DNA of 64,000 nucleotides from DTPU01 sp963827855 (GTDB taxonomy: Bacteria > Planctomycetota > Phycisphaerae > Sedimentisphaerales > Anaerobacaceae): positions 1,550,001-1,614,000 of the forward strand of contig CAWHBY010000002.1 of NCBI GenBank assembly GCA_963827855.1, read 5' to 3'. Positions 26,635-33,958 of the stretch are shown here, piece by piece. The position numbers and the translations under genes are program-made. Under the pieces are notes generated by a model. It did no database searches, had not been told where the DNA came from, and saw nothing but the letters and a program-made list of their open reading frames with translations. The first letter of the stretch is position 1. Every line of letters begins with the position of its first letter.

Positions 26635-27281
26635 TGGAGGTTCTCCATCAGTCTCCAGCCGCTCTCCCAGAACTGGGACAGGGTTCTCTGCGCCACGCCA
26701 TAGGTCATGAACTCCGCCGGCTTCATACCGTCCGGCTCATACGCACGCACGAACTCCGGGATCTTCGAAAGCCTGGCGATCACGTCGGGCTGGATCGGGA
26801 CGTCGATCCGCTGTTCCTGCGCCAAGTCCTGCGAGATCAGCATCTCCTGGATCGGCGGAAAGAGCGACATGATCAGCTCTCCGCCTGCCAGCTCGGTCAT
26901 GTGGTGCGCGCCCCGCAGCGCAGCGATGATCAGGACCGCCTCATAGCCCTCCTGCATGTAGACCGAGTGCGCCCGCTTGGTCACTGCCAGGCCTGCCTGC
27001 CGGACGTCCGCCTCGCTGACCGCTGCCCGGCTGTCCGCAGCGACGTCCCTCAGGTAGTCGTCGAGCCTTCCGATCATGATGACGCTGAAGCACCCGCCCG
27101 GCTCGATTCCCTTGGAGCGGGCCCGCTGTGCGCCCTGCGATGGCGCTCGGCAGCGGCGAGGGCCTGGGCCACCGTGTAGCTGACCGTCATCGTGCAGGTG
27201 ATCCCCTCTGCCACGCACTCCTCGAGCACGTCGAGTCCTGCTGCAGTGGCGGGCAGTTTGATGGTGACATTGGGTGACCAC
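26631..27281 (-). CDS. Transaldolase family protein, C-terminal part (frameshifted)
   Basis: From about 27133 on, this frame reads AQRARSKGIEPGGCFSVIMI and continues GRLDDYLRDVAADSRAAVSE. This is the part of a transaldolase barrel after the catalytic strand, and the protein ends in WRLMENLQ. The first 40 residues of the open frame (upstream of 27140) are a shadow of the N-terminal part. It is not expected to start independently. The stop overlaps the GarR-like start (ATGA), so the gene heads that operon. Confidence 0.7.
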   Translation of the reverse strand: MVTQCHHQTARHCSRTRRARGVRGRGDHLHDDGQLHGGPGPRRCRAPSQGAQRARSKGIEPGGCFSVIMIGRLDDYLRDVAADSRAAVSEADVRQAGLAVTKRAHSVYMQEGYEAVLIIAALRGAHHMTELAGGELIMSLFPPIQEMLISQDLAQEQRIDVPIQPDVIARLSKIPEFVRAYEPDGMKPAEFMTYGVAQRTLSQFWESGWRLMENLQ

Positions 27282-27658
27282 TGGCTGAAGCGTCTCGCCA
27301 TCGCGAGCATCGCGTCGCGGTCTGTGGCCTTCATGGGATTCACCTGGCTGCAGACGTACCCCGTCAACCCGCCAGGCCTGTATTGCGGCATGAGCTGCTT
27401 GGCCGCAGCAGTGACCACCATCCGCATGAGGCCTTCTGCCCGCTTCTCAGGCTCCTTGACCTCAGCGAGCACGGCCTGGATCTCGCGACCCCAGAATCCC
27501 CTGTTGGCCGCCAGTGCAGCATTCACCAGGAATGGATTGGTCGTCGCCCCTACTGCCCCACGGCCGATCGCCCGGGCCAACTCCGCCGGGTCCGCCGAGT
27601 CATGCCACCAAGTCGTCTTGGTGCTCGTGACCAGCCAACGCAGGTAGTCCTGTTCCAT
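27074..27658 (-). CDS. Transaldolase family protein, N-terminal part (frameshifted)
   Basis: The protein starts at 27658 (MEQDYLRWLV), 7 bases after AGGTGG. It shows GAVGATTNPFLV and NVTIKLPATAAGL, the latter carrying the Schiff-base Lys of transaldolases. Then the frame breaks at AERHRRA. The rest continues in another frame at 26631-27281. Adding one base to the CCC run at 27133-27135 restores one protein of about 342 residues. The 11-base context of the break is identical to that in the GH51 gene. The enzyme would transfer dihydroxyacetone units in pentose metabolism. Confidence 0.75.
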   Translation of the reverse strand: MEQDYLRWLVTSTKTTWWHDSADPAELARAIGRGAVGATTNPFLVNAALAANRGFWGREIQAVLAEVKEPEKRAEGLMRMVVTAAAKQLMPQYRPGGLTGYVCSQVNPMKATDRDAMLAMARRFSQWSPNVTIKLPATAAGLDVLEECVAEGITCTMTVSYTVAQALAAAERHRRAHSGPAPRESSRAGASASS

Positions 27659-27711
27659 GCCATCCACCTAAAGACCCGTCAGAGAGGCCAACCTGGACGA
27701 ACCTGTGCTGT

Positions 27712-27739
27712 AGTATAGCTGCACCCGGGTGGCTCGCAA
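27712..27739 (-). promoter_or_regulatory. Promoter of the transaldolase operon with CACCCGGGTG operator
   Basis: On the minus strand TTGCGA (27739-27734), a 16-bp spacer and TATACT (27717-27712) form a promoter 54 bp upstream of the start codon. The spacer contains the palindrome CACCCGGGTG (27722-27731), so a bound protein would block RNA polymerase. The same palindrome recurs 72 bp away on the divergent promoter. Confidence 0.6.
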
Positions 27740-27793
27740 GGGTCTGCCTTCCGCCGAGTGGTGGGCTGCGAGCACCCCAGAATCCTATCCATG

Positions 27794-27814
27794 CACCCGG
27801 GTGTGTGCTATGAT
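27794..27814 (+). promoter_or_regulatory. Extended -10 promoter of the DUF1080 gene with CACCCGGGTG operator
   Basis: CACCCGGGTG (27794-27803) is followed by TGC-TATGAT (27806-27814), an extended -10 element, about 97 bp upstream of the DUF1080 start. No good -35 is visible (TATCCA), as is common for extended -10 promoters. The operator copy matches the one at 27722-27731. Confidence 0.58.
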
Positions 27815-27910
27815 GGCACGGCCGCACCCCGTGCAGAGTCCCGTGGTTGGCGCACTGCACAGGCAGTAGAGCGGTCCCAAGTCCCGGAAGAGACACGAAA
27901 GGAGACACAG

Positions 27911-28615
27911 ATGATCCTGCGGAAAAGAACGGCCTGCCTGGTCCTTGCGTTGCTCGTGGTGGGCATCGGCCTGGCGGAGGTCAAAGAGGAGAGTGGCTGG
28001 CTGCCGCTCTTTGACGGCAAGACGCTGAACGGGTGGTCTGTGCACAGCGGCTTCGCGAAATACGCAGCAGAGGATGGCGCCATCGTAGGCACAGCAGTGC
28101 AGGGCAGCCCCAACAGCTTCCTCTGTACGGACAAGGAGTATGGGGACTACATCCTGGAGTTCGAGGTGCGGTGCGACCCCAATCTGAACTCGGGTGTGCA
28201 GTTCCGCAGCCACATCGCGAAAGAGGAGATGGCCTTCGTGTTCCGCGATGACAAAGGCCAGCCCCAGACCACCACGATCCCGGCGGACCGTGTCTATGGC
28301 TACCAGGTGGAGATCGCCACAGCCAGCAGCCGTTCCTGCGGCGGCATCTACGATGAGGGGAGGCGCGGGTTCTTCATCGCCGATCTCCGAAACGATCCTG
28401 CGGCAGGAGCTGCCTTCAAGGACAACCAGTGGAACGCCTATCGCATTGAATGCCGGGGCGATTCCATGAAGACGCGGGTCAACGGCGTCCCCTGTGCCAA
28501 CCTCAAGGACTCCCTGGATGCAAAGGGCGTCATTGGGCTGCAGGTCCACGGCCTGGGCAGGGATTTCAAGCCCTACCAGGTACGTTGGCGGAACATCCGC
28601 ATCAAGCCACTCTGA
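27911..28615 (+). CDS. DUF1080 (3-keto-disaccharide hydrolase-like) secreted protein
   Basis: This is a 234-residue protein. I take the ATG at 27911 because of GGAG upstream and the signal peptide (LVLALLVVGIGLA) that follows. The DUF1080 signature is complete: WLPLFDGKTLNGWSV, SFLCTDKEYGDYILEFEVR, SGVQFRSHI, GYQVEIA, GGIYDEGRRGF, WNAYRIECRGDSMKTRVNGV and GVIGLQVHG. It has a concanavalin-like jelly-roll fold. Members have been linked to hydrolysis of 3-keto glycosides made by Gfo/Idh oxidoreductases, and such an oxidoreductase lies in the divergent operon (24327-25733) under a similar operator. I infer cooperation between the two. Confidence 0.87.
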   Translation: MILRKRTACLVLALLVVGIGLAEVKEESGWLPLFDGKTLNGWSVHSGFAKYAAEDGAIVGTAVQGSPNSFLCTDKEYGDYILEFEVRCDPNLNSGVQFRSHIAKEEMAFVFRDDKGQPQTTTIPADRVYGYQVEIATASSRSCGGIYDEGRRGFFIADLRNDPAAGAAFKDNQWNAYRIECRGDSMKTRVNGVPCANLKDSLDAKGVIGLQVHGLGRDFKPYQVRWRNIRIKPL

Positions 28616-28812
28616 GCTGTCTGCTCCCAACCAGGGTTACGGGTCGGCAGGGTCAAAGGTCAATCTTTGGCACGTGACAGAGCAGGCGAACGAGCAGGCC
28701 GGATCAGCCGAGTGGGCCCCCAAGCGGCGCCTATTGAGCCTCACTACGGCACCCGGCCGATCGAACAGCCTTGACCGTGCCACGACGTTTCTGCTATGCT
28801 TGAAAGTTGTTG

Positions 28813-28887
28813 CCGCCTAACAAGGTGCTGCACCGAACGGCGATTTCGCTGCGATCCGTTGCGGCCGGCGATCTTGAACGTTGGCCA
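28813..28887 (+). other. attC-like (integron cassette recombination site) sequence
   Basis: The stretch begins GCCTAAC-AAGGTGCTGCACC and ends CTTGAAC-GTTGGCC. The outer boxes resemble attC R''/R' core sites and the inner parts can pair imperfectly (CAAG.T..GC against its complement). The right core is GTTGGCC, not the consensus GTTRRRY, so it is degenerate. No second site is seen after the rsgA gene and no integrase intI is in the window. Flanking 28616-28812 shows no gene. Confidence 0.4.
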
Positions 28888-28895
28888 ATCAAGAT

Positions 28896-29978
28896 ATGAC
28901 GAAATTGGGTGATATAGGTTTCGACCAGTGGTTTCAATCGCGTGTCAGTGACTTGCGGCAGGAGGGTTGGAGCCATGCACGTGTGTCAGCCGTCAATCGC
29001 AGCTCATACCTCGTCAGAAATGAGACCAAGGAAGTCCCAGCCGAACTCGCCGGGAAGTTCCATTTCCAGGCTGAATCCTCGGTTGACCTGCCGTGCGTCG
29101 GCGATTGGGTAACCGTGCAATACCACAGCAACGACACCGCGGCAATGATCCACGAGGTGCTTCCGAGAAGGACCTTTCTGCGCCGCAAACCTGCCGGCGA
29201 GAAGGTGGGCTTCCAGATGATAGCGGCCAACATCGACGTCGTTTTCATTGTCCAGTCGTGCCACTTTGACTTCAATGTGCGGAGGATGGATCGGTATTTG
29301 ACAATGGCAACCGACGGGGGTGTTGAGCCGATGGTTATTCTTACCAAGACGGACCTGATCACCCCCGAAGAACTGGAGCAAAGGCTCGCTGCCATCAGAT
29401 CGAGCGCCATTGCAGCCAGAGTCCTTGCCCTGAGCAATATCACGGGCATCGGATTTGCCGAATTCCAACAGGTGTTGGTCGCGGGAAAGACCTATTGCCT
29501 GCTCGGTTCATCGGGGGTGGGCAAGACAACACTGATCAACCGCCTGATCGGGCAAGACGCTTTTGACACAAAGGCCGTGAGTGGAACGGGAGAAGGCATG
29601 CATACCACTGCGCGCCGGCACCTTGTTGTTCTTGAGCAAGGCTCCATGTTAATTGATACGCCTGGAATGCGAGAGGTGGGCCTTCTCGGTGTGGACGAAG
29701 GGGTCGATCAGAACTTTCAAGAGATCTTGCGGCTTTCCCTGCATTGTCGCTTTCAGAATTGTAGCCACACGCAGGAACCTGGCTGTGCGGTCCGAGCCGC
29801 AGTCACAAGCGGTGCACTGACTGAGGATCGCTATTCCAGCTATATGAAGCTCAAGAAAGAGTCGGAGCACCACGAACTGTCATACCTGGACAAACGGAAG
29901 AAGGACAGGACATTCGGACGCTTCATCAAATCCGCAAAGAAGCAAATGAAGGTCCGAAAGCGGCACCGACTGACTTGA
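28896..29978 (+). CDS. rsgA: Ribosome small-subunit-dependent GTPase A
   Basis: This is a 360-residue protein. I prefer the ATG at 28896 to the TTG at 28881; no strong ribosome site precedes either. An OB-fold (CVGDWVTVQY) is followed by a circularly permuted GTPase: TKTD (G4) comes before GSSGVGKTTL (G1) and DTPGMRE (G3). The zinc knuckle CRFQNCSHTQEPGC and a basic C terminus (KKQMKVRKRHR) complete it. It matures the 30S ribosome. Its base composition is visibly less GC-rich than the neighbours, and it is unrelated to the sugar genes around it. With the attC-like sequence just upstream, this suggests acquisition. Confidence 0.93.
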   Translation: MTKLGDIGFDQWFQSRVSDLRQEGWSHARVSAVNRSSYLVRNETKEVPAELAGKFHFQAESSVDLPCVGDWVTVQYHSNDTAAMIHEVLPRRTFLRRKPAGEKVGFQMIAANIDVVFIVQSCHFDFNVRRMDRYLTMATDGGVEPMVILTKTDLITPEELEQRLAAIRSSAIAARVLALSNITGIGFAEFQQVLVAGKTYCLLGSSGVGKTTLINRLIGQDAFDTKAVSGTGEGMHTTARRHLVVLEQGSMLIDTPGMREVGLLGVDEGVDQNFQEILRLSLHCRFQNCSHTQEPGCAVRAAVTSGALTEDRYSSYMKLKKESEHHELSYLDKRKKDRTFGRFIKSAKKQMKVRKRHRLT

Positions 29979-30161
29979 TGCAGCCGAAGCCGCACAGTAG
30001 GCGAAGAGAGCCGACTTGTCACGCACTTTGTTGCGCGCCCGTGGCTGGGTCAGTCCGTTTGCCTCCTGCTTGGAATGCCTGGCCTTGGGACCCGGATGAC
30101 TGCTTGCACCATGGGCACCATTACGGCAAGTGAACTGAGTGGCCGCGAGCAGTCGGACCGC

Positions 30162-31517
30162 TCAACCCTGACGTCCGTCCAGAAGTCCCCCGGCCGATAT
30201 CGGCCGGACCTGCCGGACGGACAGCAGGATGACACCAAACGCGATGACATGAAGCGTGCTCGATATCGCAAAAACGGGGCCGTATCCAGTACCATGTTTG
30301 AGCATCTGGCCCACGATCTCCCCAAAGACCACCCCCCCCATGGCTCCGCCGAAGCCGACAAGTCCGGCCACTGCCCCCACGGCCCTGCGAGGGAAGATGT
30401 CGGCAGGCAGGATCATGACCAGGGTCGACCACGACTGTTGGCCGAAATAGGCAGTCGCGAAGAGGACGATCGCCCAGTGTACGGGCACCTGGGTCACGAA
30501 GATCATCAGGGGCATCAAGGCGGCACTGGCGCCCAGCGTGATCTTGCGGGCCAGGTTCAGTGAGTATCCCCGGCGAATGAGCCGGCTGGAAAACCACCCT
30601 CCGAGCAGGCAGCCTATGCCGGCCGCGGCAAACGGTATCCAGGCGTAGTAGCCCACGCTCTTGGTGTCGAAGCCCCTCGCATCATACAGGTACTTGGGCA
30701 GCCAAAGCATGTAGAAGTACCACGCCGCATCGGTGAGGAACTTGGCGGTCACCAGTCCCAGCACCTGCGGGTAGCTGAAGAGGCGCAGCCATGGGATGCC
30801 CTGTTCCTTGGCAGAGCCCCCTGCCAGCACGTCCCGCATCTCGCCTCGCTCGGCATCCAAAAGGCGAGGGTGCTGCGACGGTGAGTAGTAGTCATGAATC
30901 CACCACAGGGTCCAGAGCAGGCCGATCCCACCTGAGATGAAGAAGACCCATGGCCACCGGGCGACTGATAGAATGCCGGCGATCACAGGCGCCGCAATGA
31001 CCCCGCCCACCGCCGTGCCGGCGTTGATGATCCCCATGGCCATGGACCGCTCACGCACGGGGAACCACTCAGCCACGGCCTTGGTGGCTGCCGGGAAGCC
31101 ACCGCCCTCTCCCATGCCCAGCAACAGGCGGCTGCCTGCCAGCATCGCAAAGCCGGTGGCCAGCCCGTGGCTGGCGCAGGCCAGGGACCACCAGACCATG
31201 ATCACCAGGAAACCGGTGCGTGTCCCGAGCACGTCCAGCATCTTGCCTCCGGCCGCGTACATGACCGCATACGCAATGAGAAAGGCAGACTGGAGCCTGG
31301 CAAACTCCGTGTCCGAAATCGGGATGCTCTGCTGGATCGCCTTGACCGCCACGCTCATGGTCTGGCGGTCGAAGTAGCTGATGGCGATGGCTGCGCTGAG
31401 CAGGACGGCGATCCCCCATCGCACGCGGCTCTTCCGGAAGTCGCCTACTCGCCTGATGCGGCCCAGGAGACCAGCCGGCCCTGCTGGAACAGACGTGCGC
31501 GATGGGTCACTGGCCAT
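30162..31517 (-). CDS. MFS transporter, sugar acid (ExuT/GudP-like) family
   Basis: This is a 451-residue protein with about 12 hydrophobic helices. The first helix (IAVLLSAAIAISYFDRQTMSVA) and the loop between helices 2 and 3 (YAAGGKMLDVLGTRTGF) match the anion:cation symporter branch, whose members carry hexuronates, galactonate and glucarate. GLATGFAMLAGSRLLLGMGE and EWFPVRERSMAMGIINAGT are further family blocks. It lies 62 bp behind the GH31 gene, so it probably imports the monosaccharide or acidic product freed by the GH3/GH31 pair. Confidence 0.87.
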   Translation of the reverse strand: MASDPSRTSVPAGPAGLLGRIRRVGDFRKSRVRWGIAVLLSAAIAISYFDRQTMSVAVKAIQQSIPISDTEFARLQSAFLIAYAVMYAAGGKMLDVLGTRTGFLVIMVWWSLACASHGLATGFAMLAGSRLLLGMGEGGGFPAATKAVAEWFPVRERSMAMGIINAGTAVGGVIAAPVIAGILSVARWPWVFFISGGIGLLWTLWWIHDYYSPSQHPRLLDAERGEMRDVLAGGSAKEQGIPWLRLFSYPQVLGLVTAKFLTDAAWYFYMLWLPKYLYDARGFDTKSVGYYAWIPFAAAGIGCLLGGWFSSRLIRRGYSLNLARKITLGASAALMPLMIFVTQVPVHWAIVLFATAYFGQQSWSTLVMILPADIFPRRAVGAVAGLVGFGGAMGGVVFGEIVGQMLKHGTGYGPVFAISSTLHVIAFGVILLSVRQVRPISAGGLLDGRQG

Positions 31518-31579
31518 GGATTCGGTTCTCCAAACGGGTCGTGGTTGGCAAGGCCGTCTGGGCCTAGCCTACCGGGCCA

Positions 31580-33934
31580 TCACTGCAAGTCAACCTGTAA
31601 TGGCTGGCCTGTGTACTCGACGGTCTTGTCCATGCCGCCCGGAATCACCCGAACCTTGAAGACTCGCCGGGCGGACGCGGGGCCATTTCTAGGGTCAGGC
31701 TCAATCTGCAGACGCTTTTGTCCATCCTGCCACGTCAGCCGGGTCCATGTCCCTTGGCCTCGTAGGTAGTCCAGGCTCGTGCCATCGTCGTCATACAGGA
31801 CGAATTGGCCATCAGCCCCGGCATACACCTGGAGAGTTGTCGGCTCGGTCACGGGCTCAGTGACGTACTGCCGTATCGGATCCAGCGGGAGGATCGCGCC
31901 TGCGCGGACGTAGATCGGTATCTTGGAGAGGTTGACGTCGCGCGTGACGGTCCGGCCTCCGGCCAGTTTCTCGTGTGTCCACCAGTCAACCCAATCCCCC
32001 TCGGGCAGATACACGCTCCGTGACCTCGCGCCCGGCTCAAACACCGGCGCGATGAGCAGGTCGCGACCCCAGAGGTATTCGGTGCCCAAGCCGCGGGCCG
32101 TTTCGTCGTTGGGGTAGTGGAGCCACAAGGCCCGCATCAACGGCATGCCCGTGTCACGCGCCTGCTGGGTAAGCGTGTACGTGTACGGCATGAGCCGGTA
32201 GCGAAGCTCTGCGAAGGGCCGGCACACCGCCTCGATGGCAGGGTTGTTCAGTTCCGATCGCCTCGGCACTTCCCGCTGGCCCTCAATGGACCCCATGTCG
32301 CTCAATCCCCAACCCCACGGCACGCGCAGCCGCCAGATCCGTCCGTGCGAGCGAAACGAGGGACAGAAGGCCGAGAACTGGAACCACCTTGCGTACAGCT
32401 CGCCGGTCAATTCCTCAGTGCTGTAGAAGCCTCCGGTGTCAGAGCCCCAATAGGGCGAGAGGCTCAGTGAATGGTTGATGCCCACCGCGATCTGGCCTTC
32501 CAGCGTCTTCCACGAAGCCTCGGTGTCGCCGGACCAGACCCAGCCGCCCCACTGGGCGATGCCCAGTGTGCCGTTGCGGTGCAGACTCCAGGGGCGGACG
32601 TTCGGCTGCATGGAGAGAGGCCCCTGGTAATAAAACTGATGCCTCTTGATACGTTCGAAAAGGTCGAACCAGTCTCCTTCATCGGGCCACCAGGCATCCA
32701 CGCCTGCGCGGACCAGGTCCACGTGCTGCTGCCAGTAGTTCAGGATGTGTGACGCGTCCATGGGCTCGCCCGGCTGCGGGGGGATCGTCCCCTGCAACGT
32801 GGGCAGTCGGTCCCTCTGCCAAGGCACGATGTGCACGACGACCTTGACATTGCGGGCATGCAGATCCGCGAGGACCTGCTTGGGGTCCCGCTTGAACACC
32901 ACGGGATTGAAGTCAAAGGACGGTTGCCTGGTGTTCCATCCGGTGGGCGTAAAACCGGTGCCGAGGTAGATCACCGCATCCAAAGGGATCTTCTTCTCGC
33001 GGAACGTGTCGACCACGTGGAGCAGCAACTCCTCGCTCTGGAGACTGGCGTCTTTGAGCTCACGGTGCGACTGCATGTAACCGAGCGACCACTTCGGAGG
33101 CAGCACTGCCGGACCGCTAATCACGGAGACATCCTTCATCAGGTTGGCTGGTTCGTGCGCATCAAAGACGAACACGTCATAGATGCCGGGCGTGACGTCC
33201 TTGACCGGAGGACGCCCCTGGGTCTGGGCGAGGTAGCGGGCCTGCTCCTGGGATCGCTGGCGGCGGTCGGCTCCTGCTTCCACAGCGGGAGGTTGTGGCG
33301 GCGTCCAAGGCGTGAATACCCCGCGATCGGGGTTGCGAAGGTCGATCTGGCCCCAAGGCGTTGCGACAAAGAGCCCCCAACCCCCGGTGCCGATCAGCAG
33401 GGCCACGGGATTGCGTGAGCCGTAGGCATTCGATTGCCAGCGAGGACGCATCTCATGGAGCCGTCCACGCCGGTCAAACTCAATGGGCTGGGTGCGCCAG
33501 CCCTGGCCGAGCTGGGGGCCGCCCTCGCCCATGCCCAGGATGGGAGGGACGCCCACCTTGAAGCTCAGGGTCCCTTCGCCGTCAAAGACCAGGTCCTGGA
33601 CCGGCTCTCTTCGCGAGTTGGTCACGATTACCTGCAGAGGCATCGGCCGCACCTCGACGGTCAGGTCCCCAACCTGGCCCCTGACCGGATCGCCCAGTTC
33701 CCGCAGGCTGATCACGGGAGCGGGATAGTCACGGTCCGCCAGCGCCGGAGTGTAGGGAAACCGGCCCTTGAAGGTAAGCGGCTTGAGCGTGACCCGGAGG
33801 CTGTGGGCTCCCGCGGCACAGATATCGAGCTGTGCGGGCTGGCCGGCGCAGGTAATCGGAGCTGCGCCACTGCCGGTTGCGCATGCACCCAGGACGCAGA
33901 TCAGCACGACTGCGATGACTGGACGTAGAGACAT
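31580..33934 (-). CDS. GH31 family alpha-glycosidase, lipoprotein
   Basis: This is a 784-residue protein with a lipobox (LICVLGAC, Cys18), so the enzyme is anchored in a membrane. The N-terminal galactose-mutarotase-like domain runs to about residue 240 and the GH31 barrel follows (IYLGTGFTPTGWNTR, KVVVHIVPW). The nucleophile region is WWPDEGDWFDLFER and the acid/base Asp is in WSGDTEASW. SPYWGSDTGGFY and CPSFRSHG are also GH31 blocks. The C-terminal domain has PIYVRAGAILPL and FVLYDDDGTS. Alpha-xylosidase or alpha-glucosidase activity is likely. It is in an operon 24 bp after GH3 and before the MFS transporter. Confidence 0.87.
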   Translation of the reverse strand: MSLRPVIAVVLICVLGACATGSGAAPITCAGQPAQLDICAAGAHSLRVTLKPLTFKGRFPYTPALADRDYPAPVISLRELGDPVRGQVGDLTVEVRPMPLQVIVTNSRREPVQDLVFDGEGTLSFKVGVPPILGMGEGGPQLGQGWRTQPIEFDRRGRLHEMRPRWQSNAYGSRNPVALLIGTGGWGLFVATPWGQIDLRNPDRGVFTPWTPPQPPAVEAGADRRQRSQEQARYLAQTQGRPPVKDVTPGIYDVFVFDAHEPANLMKDVSVISGPAVLPPKWSLGYMQSHRELKDASLQSEELLLHVVDTFREKKIPLDAVIYLGTGFTPTGWNTRQPSFDFNPVVFKRDPKQVLADLHARNVKVVVHIVPWQRDRLPTLQGTIPPQPGEPMDASHILNYWQQHVDLVRAGVDAWWPDEGDWFDLFERIKRHQFYYQGPLSMQPNVRPWSLHRNGTLGIAQWGGWVWSGDTEASWKTLEGQIAVGINHSLSLSPYWGSDTGGFYSTEELTGELYARWFQFSAFCPSFRSHGRIWRLRVPWGWGLSDMGSIEGQREVPRRSELNNPAIEAVCRPFAELRYRLMPYTYTLTQQARDTGMPLMRALWLHYPNDETARGLGTEYLWGRDLLIAPVFEPGARSRSVYLPEGDWVDWWTHEKLAGGRTVTRDVNLSKIPIYVRAGAILPLDPIRQYVTEPVTEPTTLQVYAGADGQFVLYDDDGTSLDYLRGQGTWTRLTWQDGQKRLQIEPDPRNGPASARRVFKVRVIPGGMDKTVEYTGQPLQVDLQ

Positions 33935-33958
33935 GGTGCCCTTTCCGCCCTGTTGGGC

